From assembly GCA_002633005.1 (NCBI GenBank), contig NMRA01000053.1, positions 1-64,000 on the forward strand: a DNA stretch of 64,000 nucleotides, written 5' to 3'. The position numbers and the translations under genes were made by a program. This document shows, in pieces, positions 49,391 through 62,690 of the stretch; the stretch's first letter is position 1; each line of letters opens with the position of its first letter. The stretch comes from Phoronis australis (Eukaryota; Phoronida; Phoronidae). The notes under the pieces are model-generated. The model saw nothing but the letters and a program-made list of their open reading frames with translations, was not told the DNA's origin and ran no database searches.

Positions 49391-50851
49391 ATACAACTGT
49401 GATGCATTAGGCTATAAAATTTTATTCCGTGGTTCTTGTGCAAAAATATTTTAGATTACAAACCTGGAATGATGGTACTTTAAAATAACCCAGCTTTTAC
49501 ACTTATACAACAACCTTCATTTTTCACCAAAAGTGGCCACCCAATATGGACCTTGATTGTGATTTGCCTGTTTGAAGATTGTCCTGAAATGAACTGTTGA
49601 CACCTTTATCAATAATCATAATTTATTTCAAAACATATGAAGTTTATTTCTCAGTTTTCCGCTGCACAAAGAGAAATATAGTTTTTAGGAAAGATTTTAC
49701 TAAAACATGCATTTATTTGTATGCTTGATGAGGATTAAAACTGATAACATTTAAAAATATTAAGCTACCAAAGTCTTCACTTCACCAACATTTTACTTAT
49801 AATAGACACAGCCACAGGAGTATGACCATGAAGACATTTGACAATGGACAGACTTAGGGAGCATCAGTTCACACGTACAGCGTGAAAAATGTGGACGAGA
49901 AAGGAGGGGTGGGGGTTCGCATACATTTTAGAGCAATCATGGTTGACAAAACTATGAAACATCAAACTTAACAACCGCATACAATGATGTAAAAATTCAA
50001 GCAATTAAAATGCTGATGTGTGCGCATTAAATATTTCAACACAGAGGTGAGAACACATACTGAAACATAAGGAGATAGTTGATACAATAACACTCAAGAG
50101 ACAAGAGCATTAGAGTGTCACATGATGGCATTTCATGGACATCACATGACAAATAACGGGAAGACTAACATCTTCATATTTACAAACAATTAGAGACTTA
50201 ACAATCAGTTGATAACAAAAAATCTATCCCAGTACTTAAGTACACGAATAAAAAATTCAAAATCCTGTTTTCAAGAGAAACACTTTCAACTGAGACTAAA
50301 GTTCATGGTGGAAAGATGGCATACCACAAACTGAATCAAGCATTGTTGTGAACCTTGATCATATTTCAATCACAAGACAGAGCTGCACTCATGCGACAAA
50401 GCTCAAGTGTACATCTTCTGGAGAACTCTCCAGTTAAAGACACTGGGAGGCATGTGTCGACATCTCATGCAGGTGTTTTGTACAGTTCTCAGATACCGTA
50501 TCCGGTGGGTATCATTTAAGTGGAGGGGAAACAAGACTTCTAGGGACTGTCTTGGAATTAACCCGGGCACAATTTTTCACTGCTGGAATTGTCTGGGGTA
50601 CCCATTTCCCAAAATTCCCACGAGGTGCATTAGTCTGAATTTTGAATGCTTGGCAGAAATTCTGTAGGATGAATCCCGAAGGGTGGATAATCTTGGTCTG
50701 TGTCAGTACAAAAAACAGGGTATACAATTGTCCTTCCTTAAAAAATAAATGAGCATTCTCACAAACAACATCCATTTGTAATGAATGATATTGCTTTCTC
50801 ACTAGTCATGTGCCTCAAATGTGTTCTCATAAACCGCATGGGTTTGCAGCT
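49391..50851. other. No gene recognised
   Basis: AT-rich DNA downstream of SLC48A1 (on the minus strand). The frame at 50407-50667 has no features. Confidence 0.3.
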
Positions 50852-51758
50852 GCAATATACAGACAGACTTGACACACTGTACCATCCGAACAGTATTGAG
50901 CACACGTAACTCCTACTTCCCATCAGAGAGTGAAAAGAACTGCAGTGTATGAGAAAAGAAACATGTTCGTAACAAAAGAATTGTGGTGCATGAGAAACGA
51001 ATGCGATTAATGAGAACATTGGCCTAGGGGTGAGTTTTGTGAAAAGTGACTTAACACTTAAATAAGAAATTTAGTCTTACAATCCCACATCATGATTACT
51101 GAATAAAGGTTTCGCCACATAGTTATCGGCAGATCACAGCCTAGAAATAATTTACAAAAATCATCTCAATAACAAACAGTTAACAGTATTTTTGTTAAAA
51201 TGAGATTTAATTATTTTTCAGAAACAGTTGTGTGGAGTGAAGACTAAATTTCATTTTTCTTGAAACAGACCCCCCCCAGCACAGACCCCCCCGGCGCAGA
51301 CCAGAGTCCATTTTCTCNGCAATATACAGACAGACTTGACACACTGTACCATCCGAACAGTATTGAGCACACATAACTCTTGCTTCCAATCAGAGAGTGA
51401 AAAGAACTGCAGTGTATGAGAAAAGAAACATGTTCGTAACAAAAGAATTGTGGTGCATGAGAAACGAATGCGATTAATGAGAACATTGGCCTGGGGGTGA
51501 GTTTTGTGAAAAGTGACTTGACATTTAAATAAGAAATTTAGTCTTACAGTCCCACATCAGGATTACTGAATAAAGGTTTCGCCACATAGTTATCGGCAGA
51601 TCATAGTCTAGAAATAATTTACAAAAATCATCTCAATAACAAACAGTTAACAGTATTTTTGTATTTTTGTTAAAATGAGATTTAATTATTTTTCAGAAAC
51701 AGTTGTGTGGAGTGAAGACTAAATTTCATTTTTCTTGAAACAGACCAGAGTCCCTTTA
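50852..51758. repeat. Direct duplication of the SLC48A1 3' flank around a single N
   Basis: 50852-51317 and 51319-51758 are near-identical. The second copy starts directly after the N at 51318. Copy 2 runs into the SLC48A1 stop codon; copy 1 stops at AGAGTCCATTTTCTC, just short of where that stop would be. Copy 1 has an extra C-rich stretch near 51270-51300. This is best read as the same locus from two haplotypes. Confidence 0.9.
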
Positions 51759-51760
51759 CT

Positions 51761-54700
51761 CTATTCTACGTCTCCATAACCGAGCAGCAAAGAACATTCC
51801 TCCTCATAAAGTCTTTTATAGATCCGTGAATAGTAGAACAGGAGAAATCCCCACTTCCATGTCATGAAGCACCAAACAAGGGCCAGGTAATAACCATTAC
51901 CTCTGATTATGAGGCCTGAAAAAAAAACAAGTAAGTAAATGAGCCGTAAGTACCAAAGTTTTTTAAATTTTAAAAAATTAAAAACAAAGAGTAATGAGTG
52001 AAAATTTTCAACCTTCACTGCTAAAAATTAATTTAAATATCTTGGAGCAGTTTATTACTAAATAATTTGTTTAAAAAATCATGGAAGATTTTATTATTAT
52101 CAACAAAAGGCAAGAGGACAGAAGTGTGTTTGCTTTAGTTAAAGTGATTGAACATCACGAATCTACCAACATACTATTTAACAACGCGTGACTTTGATGA
52201 CAGGCAACGATTAGGCCATGTGTCGCATAGAATTTCTAGAATTTCAAGCAAGCAAGGTCTGTCATCCAAGATTCATGTCAATTAGTTATTTCACATGCTT
52301 CAAACCCACTTGACTCATTTCAGAAAGCGTGTGAGCACAACACTTTCTATAGGAGTAGTCGCAACAAACTTCATTTGCATATTTGGTGGTAAAGTTTTTT
52401 CGGTATCGCCATCAAGTTGCTTACAAAAGGTCACGCTGACCTTTACTCTCTTTTAAGGTCAATCTGGCCAATATTGAATTGAATCATTTGGAGGATACAT
52501 TAATTTCATGGTCAACTGCATTAACATCCACTAGTTGCAAGAAGTGGGACACAGACAGCAACATCCCCCATTGAAGGTCCAGTTGTTTGCTGCATACAGA
52601 ATATTATTTCCCTCTATAAATACGTGATAATCAAGAGTGTGACAAAATTTAGGGAAATATCGTGGAATCGAAAAGGGTTGATGATACGTGCAATGGCATT
52701 TTTTAAGCACACTTTACAGAAAGTTTAGTCAAACTCCCCTTTTAAATGAGAGTTGAGCCCAGAAGAGCATTTACGTACACAGGTATGTAAAAATTAAGCG
52801 TGGGCTATAATTTAACCTCCAAAAATTAAAGTTCTCAAATTATGTTTATCAGCCATTATAGTCATAAAAAACTATGATTTCCTGTATACCACTACACAAC
52901 AAACGACGCAACAGCCAGTCACTCAGTGTAAAAAAAGAGAAAAATAAATGTTGCTTAGAATCCAAATTTAAAGCTCTCCAATAAAATTAAAATGAACTCT
53001 ACCAAGAATATTTTAGCACAATTTGAATTTGAAAGTTGATAAAAATGAGGAATTCCCAGAAACTGCAGACATTTAATTTGTACACTGTCCCCAGTGGCCA
53101 ATGGCCAACAAAACACAAGTTGAACCATAACCGTTATTTGATCAGTAATTTTGAATAAATGCTAGGTAAATAACAGCAATGATCATCATTTTCGGTGTGT
53201 ATGACTGGTATCTCACAAATTACAACTGGTACTGAAAGCCTGAATTATATATCAAACAGCAATCGGCCAATTCTTTTCTCTTTACTTTAATATAAAAAAT
53301 AAAAACACAAAATTTAGTCATCGAAAAAATGTGTGCATTACAGAAAAAGCCATTCCTTGAAAAGCCTCAAGAAAAAACATCACATTTAACCAAAGCTTAC
53401 CTTGTTGCTGTGTTATGGCCAAAGTTAAATAGACAACAAATCCACAAACACCAGCTAATTGCACAAAGCAGCCGGTTAACATGTAGAACTTCAGTTGGTC
53501 AACGTTAGTTCTCCAGTAATCTCGGAGTTCCTTGATGTGAACATATAAAGCAACGACAGCAAACAGACCTGCAAGACAGAACAGAACAAAATGCCATATA
53601 CTTTGAAGACCTCTACTGTCATAACAAAACTAAGAAGTGGAAAACAAGGACAGCATGAAAACGTTTTCATGCACTCTAGCGTGGTTTTTGTTTTCCTGTT
53701 TTTTTGTTTTTCTTACTTCTAATTTGGCCAAAAACTTAAATATTCTCATAATAAATTACCTATTTTTGCTACGTTCATTATCTCTTTTCACTTCTGGAAA
53801 CAGAGCTTGCAACTCATCTTTTATCCTTGGGACATATGTCAAACATAACCAAAACAAGAACCAAAAGATAAATGGACGCAACAGCTGGGTCACAAAGCAA
53901 CCATAACACAAACCAGACAAACAGACAAAGTCCTTAGCAAAGAAGATAAGAAAGATTCACTCCTTGCATGATATCAAACATGAAACCTAGACACACACAA
54001 ATCCTCTTAAAATGACACCATACCCCTCAAGGGTTACCGCCTAGGGTGCTTAAATTGGGGAAGTAAAATTGTGGGTTTAACCCAAGCACGGATGCTAAAA
54101 ACAAAATTTTCGAGAAGGAGGTAGTGGGCGCTAGGCCAAGTTTGATCAGGTTAATACCCAGAGTTTTTAACACTGACATTAGATTTCACGTGCAAGAGTC
54201 AAATAATGCATTGGTGGATGGCCAGCTTCTGAGAATACCAGTTATGAAGGAGCAGTAGTAGTCAACAATGCAAGCACACTGGTACAAGTGACACAGAAAA
54301 TGAGATGAATTTTGAAACCCCTTTGGATGGAAAAATGAACGACAAGAGCAACACGGAGCATTAAAATGCGCCCACAATGCACCACAAACAGTGTACTTCT
54401 AGGACTGTTGGCTACAAGATGGCGCAAAATACTTTGAACCAATCCAAAAATGGTAAATTGTCACCGTTTCTCTAACAGAAAGCTATTTACCACACTTCAT
54501 GAAAATCCGTCCGCCAAGGAACTTCACAGAAACAGAGGAAAACAGAAAAAAGCCACTAGGGGGCACAGCGTTCCTCTGATCCGTCTGAAAGTAGTCGTCT
54601 TACATTGTCAACTTCAAGTAAATTCACTGGCTACATTTGATAGATCCTGCAGAGGGCTTACGAGGTACAGTTATGGGCGCGAAAACAAAACTGATACTAT

Positions 54701-57700
54701 ATATAGGAGGCACCACAGCTATCGAAGTTGTTGAAACATCACCGTCAACCGTTCTCTTCACATTAAGAACATATCAGCCAGTTTCCACAATCATCCTAAG
54801 AGTGGTTTGGTTGACATGGGGTGGACGCCAAAAACAGACTAGAAAACAGTAAAAATGGCCTCTAGATAGCCCAAAATATGTAGAATCTGTCCGAAAATGG
54901 GAAAATGTCATCGCTTCTTTAACAGAAAGCGCCACAGTTATCGAAGTTGTTGAAACATCACCGTCAACCGTTCTCTTCACATTAAGAACATATCAGCCAA
55001 TTTCCACAATCATCCTAAGAGTGGTTTGGTTGACATGGGGTGGATGCCAAAAACAGACTAGAAAACAGTAAAAATGGCCTCTAGATGGCCCAAAATATGT
55101 CGAATCTGTCCGAAAATAGGAAAACGTCATCGCTTCTTTAACAGAAAGCTTTTTATCAAATTTCATGAAAACCCATCAAGAAACTTTACAGAAACAGAAG
55201 AAAACGGAAGAAAATGAAATTGCCACAAGGAGGCACAGTGTTCATCGGACCTGTCTGTAAGTTGTCTTTCAACTTCATATAAATGCACATATTAAATTTG
55301 ATAAAGATCTTGCAGAAGGCTTAGGAGATACAGCTATGGGTGCAAAAAATAAAACTGGCACTAGGAGGTACCACAGTAGTTGAAGTCGTCAGAAAATCAT
55401 CGTCAACCGTCCTCTTCATAATAAGAACATATATGCCAACTTTTACAATCATACTTAGAGTGGTTTGTTTGATAGAGGGGCGGACTCCAAATAATAAAAA
55501 TTGCCACTAGATGGCGCAAAATGCCTTGAACCCATCCAAAAATGGATGGATAGCATCATCTCAATAATAGATATCTATGTGCCAAACTTTATGAAAATCG
55601 GTTGAGGTCTTTGAAGATACAGAGGCTAACGTAAAAAACTGAAATTGCTACTAGGGGGCATAGTGGTAATCAGGTCAGTCCGAAACTCGTCGCCCTCTGT
55701 TATCAACCTCATAAAAAAACACTTGCCAAGTTTCAATAAGATCCTGCAAGGGGTTTAGGAGATACAGCAGCGGACGCCTAGACAGAGATGACAGCAATAT
55801 GCACCCACCTATATAAATACATACCGGTATTTATATGTGGGCGCATAAAAAATGATTTCATGGTGAGATACGCAACACGAAATCACAGGCATATTTCACT
55901 ATGAAGACAGCTGAGGAGGCGAAGACAATTGGCAATTAAAAGTGAACAATGATTAAACACCTGCAAAGTGACAACGAACACTTGAACAAGAGCAGTAACC
56001 CGTGTTGATATGCACTCACTGTGTGCATCGCAGATACACCGCAAATGCAAGTGACGACCATTGTATTAAACGATTCCCACAAAACCGAGCAATGCTCATA
56101 AATTTAGCAACCTATTTGGGATGCGAAGCAAGTCAGAAATGCTCCCCTAAATAGGAATAGCCCCCCACTGTTCATAATCATTCTTCAAGTTTGGAGCATT
56201 GTCACAATAGGGGGCACAACGGTAATCAGATAGGTCTGAGATTTGTCGTCATTTGGTCATAGAAATAAACTTGCCAAATTTAACAAAGTTTCTGCAAGAA
56301 GTTCAGGAGATTGTTGCCATGCATGCAAAAAATTGCCAATAGGAGGCGACACAGTAGTCAGAACCGTCCGAAAATCATCGTCGACCGTATTCCTTCCATT
56401 AGGAATACATATACCAACTTTTGAAACAGTAAAGTTCATAATAAAGAAAAGTGGGATAGGTGGAGCTTCCCAGTGTACTCTCGAGACATGCGATTTATAG
56501 TAGCATTCCAAGCAGTACCAATTTTGATAATCCTCGAGTGAACCTAAAGTGAAACTACCACAAGGTGGTGCAGAATGCATTGAATCCATTCAAAAATGAG
56601 AAGGCAGAGACGTCTCCTTAAAATCTGTCATAGAGCACTGAAGATTCAGAGGTACAGTCAACTTAAAAAACAAAATTACTAAGGGGGTATACCGGTAATA
56701 TAATCTGCCCGAAAAATCTGCCCAGTGTCGCCTCGTCTACGATGGGAACACTTGAGCAAAATTTCATGAACATCCATCCAAGGGTTTTAGAAATACGGCA
56801 GCATTAGATACAGTTAACATGGTCAGTCAAGGCAACATTTCTAAAGCCGAAAAAATAAGATTTTGAAAATGGAGCCCTGCAAGCCCGGAGAAACACCCCT
56901 GTGTTCCTGAAAAAAAAGATAATCAGACAAAATCAGCATTATTACTCCCAACAATTGTTTTTTCCACAAACTCTGTATAATAAAGAAGTTGGTTATCGTA
57001 CTCATTAAACTACCGATTCTCTGTTCTGGATTCTGCGCCTGCTGTCGCTCTCCCTTTTTGTGTAGAGTGCAACTAGTCTAGAATGTACTAATAGCAAAAA
57101 GGATTTTGCAAAGACGTACATATCGAGCTAGAAAATGAGTTTGGAGACTGGATTGGCCCGGACCCCCAAGTCATTCATGCGTGCGCATGGTACGTACATT
57201 AATAAGAGTGCGCTCCAGTTCGAATATAAGTTGCATCGGCTGTAAAACTAAGAGGCTGATTACGGCATTTTTCCGTTGCTCCCAACTTGTTTGATTCTAT
57301 AGCCCAACAACAAGTTGGGAAGATGACCCCTGTAGCCAATATCTTACACGACTGATTAACTCCATTCTGGCATTTCTGGTTGGAGGGCCAGCTCTTTTTA
57401 GTTCGATAATTGCTCTAATCTCCAATAAGATGGTATCTACTCTGACTGGGGCTGTGCTGTTAAAAATAAAAGTTAAGTTATAACATATTTGACCATAAAC
57501 CAATAGCATTTCTGAAATCCTCGTCAAATGGTAATCCTGTTTAGTTCTTGAATCACCAAAATCGCCCAACTACAACCGAAGTTAGGACAATCTATTCTTT
57601 CCGAAAGTATCAATTCACTTTGGGTTTGACTGTGTTCACAACTGGTCTGTAATAAGCCTAGTAGATAATTGGCCTGCCTGTTGTCATACCAGACAAAAGA

Positions 57701-58709
57701 CTGTGCTTGGCAGTTAACAAAGAAACTAGATATTATCACACGCTCACAACCCTCTACATCTGGTAAAGTCACTGAATGGGAATACGCCATCATGAGTAGA
57801 ATTGTGTCTAACGGGCGCAGTTGTACAGAATAGGAGATTTATCAAGTCCGTGAATTATGTTCAGCCAAAATTAGCACCATAAAACTAAAACACTGGCGAT
57901 GCATCCTTTTCCTAGTTTCATGGATAATAAAAATCCGTCAATTCCTTTTCTTGTGACTTAATAGCCATTAATGAACATGTTGACCAAACAAAATTAACAG
58001 ACCACATTCAAGGTATGTCAGAAAGAACATTAGATACACATTTCTACTATCAAATTTCTGGTGATGACAACTACACTTAATTCACAGTTACCCATATTTA
58101 TGTTTGCGCAGTCGCAGTTCATGAAGCCATTGTAAGGTGTTACTAATCAGTTAGGGGTGTGTACTTGGCCGGTGCACTTTCTCACCCTCCCCCCTACATA
58201 AAGAATTACCCCTACATCGCCACTGTAAGGAAGGAGTACCAAATTACTAATATGGTCAAGGAAATGAGCAAAATTCGTTTCATTGTCCAGGTATAGACTG
58301 AACGTTGGAACCAGAGACAACATTTGCTGAATCATCAACACAAAGATTCAAGATTGCGTAACATGACCCCCGGCCGGCAGAAAACCAGAGTCCTTAACAA
58401 CAAGGACAAGGTATATGATAATAAAACAAAATTTTGGGAAAAATAAAATGAAAAATTATTGAGGAGTTTAGTCTTTGAAACATAATCTGACACTTAGTAC
58501 CTGGCTTTTGACCAATGTTAATTGCTGTCACCCGTTTTATCGGCATCACAGCCATCACATGCCTTCTTACCCAGCTTACCTGAAAGCAAACCCCATGCCG
58601 CACAATTCCAGTTATCGAGCGCGAAGCCAAACGAGCAAAATGCAGACAAACCAACAAGTACACCGATAACGGCAAAAGCAACGCGACACCGCATTGCAAT
58701 GCTCGTCAT
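51761..58709 (-). CDS. SLC48A1: Heme transporter HRG1
   Basis: Three minus-strand exons join in frame: 58709-58580, 53568-53401 and 51915-51761, giving 150 codons and TAG (human 146). The protein carries heme out of endosomes and lysosomes into the cytosol. Four hydrophobic segments are seen, about 10-31, 37-55, 71-95 and 108-128. HIKELRDYWRT aligns with the human THVMYMQDYWRT region, so His54 is the counterpart of the heme-binding human His56; YYLALVWCFMTWKW and LAITQQQ match the last loop and helix. The tail has an acidic dileucine, EECSLLLG, as expected for lysosomal sorting. The start is the first ATG of the frame (58709); Met6 is a possible alternative. The first intron is about 5 kb and full of repeats. 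Confidence 0.94.
54180..56870. repeat. Degenerate repeat array in SLC48A1 intron 1
   Basis: Diverged units carry GATGGCGCAAAATGC-like starts at about 54418, 54862, 55081, 55507 and 56563, each followed by CCATCCAAAAATGG-like, ACAGAAAGCT-like and AGGGGGCACAGCG-like words. Within it, 54712-54930 and 54931-55149 are a recent 219-bp tandem duplication. A related copy lies inverted at 60050-60390. The family is unknown; there is no coding capacity. Confidence 0.8.
57297..57793 (-). other. Two overlapping minus-strand frames, unrecognised
   Basis: Frames at 57793-57524 and 57569-57297 meet in different phases, as if one coding sequence had been shifted. Composition looks protein-like (GCERVIISSFF, NARMELISRVRYWL) but no family was recognised. 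They lie in SLC48A1 intron 1. A decayed transposon gene or chance are both possible. Confidence 0.2.
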
Positions 58710-59235
58710 TTTGAGTTCGCAAGATTCACCTCGGGACACAGCAAATTTCGTCACCAAAACCAACACATGCCGAGACTGCAAATATAATCAAGGGTCACAT
58801 GATTTCAAAGGAAGTGGACTAGTTCACAAAGAGGTAAATATATTGAAAATGAATATTAATCAGGGGAGAATTTCATTATTTTTCTTCACTGTTTTGACTA
58901 CGCTCATGTTTTCTGATAAATATTACAATTTTATATGAAAAAAAAATTGAAACAGGCGAATACAAGCATATTGTGAACCAAATAAAACCCGTCATACCCT
59001 AGCAAAAAGGCTGAACCAAAGACGTTAACTCTCTTGAACATGGAAGTGTTTTAGCCTATGTACTCTCTAAACTAACATGCTGTTGAAGTCTGTCAAAACC
59101 AGATTTTAATCTCGAATCGACAGAATTCTCATGTAGTGCTATTTTAAATTATTTTTAAGAGAGCAAAATCTATAGCTTTTACTAAAACAGGATTAATTTT
59201 GCAAACCTTGCATTCACGTCTACAGTCCTTAAAAA
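58710..59235. promoter_or_regulatory. Divergent promoter region of SLC48A1 and the gene at 59236
   Basis: About 525 bp separates two start codons pointing away from each other. No TATA box assigned. A shared promoter is inferred from the layout only. Confidence 0.45.
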
Positions 59236-59314
59236 ATGGCGTCGAGTGAAAGTTCCCCCGTGTTTCAGAAACCCGGTATGGGTGAGAAGAGTGAAGAAGG
59301 AAATTCAACTGCAG
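59236..59314 (+). CDS. First coding exon of an unknown gene (partial)
   Basis: ATG at 59236 follows an in-frame TAA two codons upstream. It opens 26 codons starting MASSESSPVFQKPGMGEK and ends with one base before the donor GTATGA at 59315. The residues are polar, usual for a disordered N-terminus. No following exon could be joined, so identity is unknown and the gene may extend past the window. Confidence 0.45.
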
Positions 59315-60049
59315 GTATGATTTTCCTTTTTGTATCAGTTTTGTAAGTAGAAATTCCTTTGTGAGCTCTTTAAATTTTGCCAAAGTTTGCAGTTTTAACT
59401 TTTGTGGACAAAAACACCGCTGATATTCACGCGTTGTTGAACAACACTCAACAGTCAACAACAACAACAACAACGTTAGGGACGGTGACAAAATTTTTTT
59501 CTAAACTTGTTATTAATTTTGTTGTCATTAGAAAGCCCTTATTAATAGCTTTCCAAAGATATCTCTTTTACATTTGTTGCTACAATACTTCCAGAGATAT
59601 TGCATTGTAACAATCGCTTTTGAAGCTTCTAATTGCACAGGCGTCCTCGCAAAAGGTACCCACTCATCCAAGGCTTTACCGCAAACCGGTGGACTGGCAC
59701 TTTGCACCAATCACGTGGTTTGTCGTATTATTGCCACGTGAATTACCCGTACGTGTATATCCCGCCACAACAAACCCGTTTTCAATGACCCAAGCCAAGG
59801 CTGTTTGTTGCGGTGCATGCCGGGGAGGGTGGTTTTGCAACAGGGGTGGCTTTTAGAGGCAGTGGCCGGGGGCACAGGCGTTCTCAGCTTCTGATCGTCC
59901 ACAATACTCTATATAATACTAGAAGGTATGACACTCCCGACTAGAAATTCCACGGGTGCTTCACTTCAGCTGTCCATAGCAAACACAAAACTCAACAAAT
60001 TTACACAAAACAGAGGTTCAACAAATCATGAGGAATTGATAAATAACGG
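59315..60049. other. Intron of the gene at 59236, or intergenic
   Basis: Contains a CAA-repeat near 59453-59473 that creates long frames on both strands. No exon seen. Confidence 0.3.
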
Positions 60050-60390
60050 TTGAGCATCCTCCCATTTTTAGATGGATTCGAGGTATTTGTATGAAGCTAA
60101 CAACAGACGACGACTTTGAGGCGGACGCTGTGCCCCCTAGTTGAAATTTCATTTTTTCTGTTTTCCTTTGTTTCTCTGAAGTTCCTTGGCAGATTTTTAT
60201 GAAATTTGGTAAATATTATTCTACTACAGAAGCGATGGCATGTTCCGTTTTCAGATGGATTGGACGTTTTGCGCCATGTAGTGGCCATTTTTATGATGCA
60301 AATGAACAACTCTAGAAACACACCGTTTGGGGTGCATTCATGGGCACATTTCAACACTCCGCGTTGCTTTGTTAAAAAAGGTACAATCAT
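60050..60390 (-). repeat. Inverted copy of the 54-57 kb repeat family
   Basis: Read on the minus strand, it gives ATGGCGCAAAACGTCC, then TTTCATAAAAATCTG-like and CTAGGGGGCACAGCG words in the same order as 54180-54600. Together with that copy it forms an inverted pair about 5.5 kb apart, on either side of SLC48A1 exon 1. Confidence 0.7.
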
Positions 60391-62509
60391 AGCAATATAA
60401 CCCTCGGTCGACTTTAGTGAAACCTTTTTTAACTGAAAACTTCACCATTTACTTCAAAAATGCTGTTAAAAATTTTCGAAAAGTCGCAAAACGTAAGGCA
60501 TTTGTGTAAAAAAATGTAAGTCGTATTTGTCTTTGTTACATTGCTCAAAAACTAGGCCTTTATATCGAAAATCCTAACAGCGTTTTTGAGATTGATGAAT
60601 AATTTTTAGTTTGGAATGTTGCAGTGAAATCCACTGAGCCATTTTCGAGAAATTGTGTTCCTAAGTTCAAATAAAGTTGATTTGCCGAAGCCGAGAAAAA
60701 GCCGATTAAACTGGGTCAAGTGAAAATCTTAAAATCTTCGGTTAGTTATTCGGTGAAAACTTGTTTTCTTGTTACACGGTATATATTTTGTTTTTAAAGT
60801 TCTCCGAGAATGAAAATAAAGGTATTTTTCTAGACAGATGTGAAATATCAGTTGTAAAAATGGCCAATTTTTGTGAATAACGTTTTGAGATAACCTTTAT
60901 GAATAATCCCTGGGATCTAAAATTTTGGTCATAAGTATTGAGTAACAAGTTAAAAGAGAATCTGAAATTATTTGAATTTTGATTGAAAACTTTTAACATA
61001 ACTAAATTTTGTAGCACTTTTTCATGTATGGCACCATGATATCCCAGAGTTGGCCAAGAGGTCGATGATGTACCAAAAATGAAATGTTATTTTTCATAAA
61101 GTTTGGGGTTCATATGATTGCAGAAATTTGATAATATAGTGAAATACCCCTAATTAGCTTATTTGACAATAACTAGCAACACACATGAAAATCGAGCTAA
61201 AGTTTTAGGGTCAAGTGACCCCAAAAATGGGTTCGTTTAGGCAAAAATTGAAAGTTGTAGGACAGTCAAATGTAGGTCCTGAAACAGAGAGACTAGGCTT
61301 TCAGATGAGACCAGAAACATTAGTATTGTCACAATTTAAATTTTTCTGTCTCAAGATTGACCTTGTAGTTTATGAGAACTACAAGTGTAACATGTGAATT
61401 GAAGCAATCGCTGCAGGTTTGCACTGGAGAAGTGTTGCATTTTTGCGATGCCATTTTGACGATCACTTTTAAACAATCCGTTGCCATTTGGGTAAATCGA
61501 GCGATGTGACTTTTTGAGCCCTTAGTATAAAGGTGAATTATTACATTTCGGTCACCTATGGGCTAGCTACGAGCAGTAAGGTCAGGTAAAAAGTAAACTT
61601 CACTTTTTACTTTAAAAATATCTTTTCTTAAGAATCAGGAAATAGTACAGAACATGTAAAAGTTTACACAGGGGTTACGAATCTTCACCCGTGCTCGGTT
61701 GTTTCTCAGTTATTGGGTCATAGCATTGCTCTCTAACATATAGCAAGCTGATTTACATGTTCTATGTATGGGAAAAATTGGATGTTTGAACAATATCACG
61801 TGACATCATCATGCCTGTATGTAAATTTTGAACAGAGTAAACATGGGCTCTGACAAGTAGCAATTTCTATTGAGAAGTTAGCTTCTTGTGGCACACAATT
61901 TTAAGTTCATGGCTGACACTTGGCTTTGATAAGTGTCATTTCAAATGCAACTGCGTAAAGGACAACATGGCCGAAGCTGCTCATATAGTAGAGTTGGTGC
62001 AAAGCTGTATTATTATATGGCCTTACAACAATCTGGGTGTGAAAGAACGCTAGCAGTTTCCTTCTATATATGTTTATTCTCATGCGCTGAAAGCTCGGTT
62101 CAGCTGAAATGTACAAAAACATACCGCAGTGTCGCATATTAGTGCCGATCTCAAATATGCAGATGGTAAAAGTCGATTAACAACACCATTTGTGAATCAG
62201 TGTCAGGTCTCAAGTAAGCGCCGGAGACAGTAACTCAATACTAATTGACAGAACAACTCTGTCTGCAATTCAGTGTCTTGAGAGCTTGGGGTCTACTGTT
62301 AATTAGATGTAAGTCAATGTAGCACGTCAAATTAATGAATAGATGTTATAAGTGTTAAAAACAATGTGTGACGTAGTAGTTGTTTTGAAAATGTATATAA
62401 CATGCAGAAACCATTCCTGCATCTCATTTATATATGGTTGTCAGTGTTCTCCACAATAATAATTCCAAACTCGACGTAAATTTCTAGAGGAGTTCCATGT
62501 TATCGTATT
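60391..62509. other. No gene recognised
   Basis: AT-rich DNA with short frames only. Confidence 0.35.
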
Positions 62510-62690
62510 CACCTTAATAAGCACCCATGCCCTTATAAGCGCCTCTCAGGCTTTTTCAGACTTCGCTGAAATAAGCACCCAGCCCATGAACGTGTACTGA
62601 TGCGAAAAATACGTTACTTACTGTCCTAAAATTCTGCAGTAACGTCTTCAACAAGATTCGGCAGTCCTAAAAAATCAGGTCGAAACTCTG
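62510..62690. repeat. Interspersed repeat with AATAAGCRCC words, copy 1
   Basis: TTAATAAGCACCC, TTTTCAGACTTCGCTGAAAT, AAGCACCCAG and TAAAATTCTGCAGTAA(C/T)GTCTTCA occur in the same order at 63413-63590. It is noncoding and the class was not determined. Confidence 0.65.

Noticed and set aside
50759-51486. Two similar minus-strand frames of 80-86 codons beginning MFSLIAFVSH
   Set aside because: They lie in the duplicated 3' flank of SLC48A1; the likeness comes from the duplicated DNA, probably an assembly join.
59144-59491. Minus-strand frame with a Leu-rich start like a signal peptide
   Set aside because: The Leu/Thr-rich run comes from a CAA simple repeat, and the frame lies antisense to the exon at 59236.
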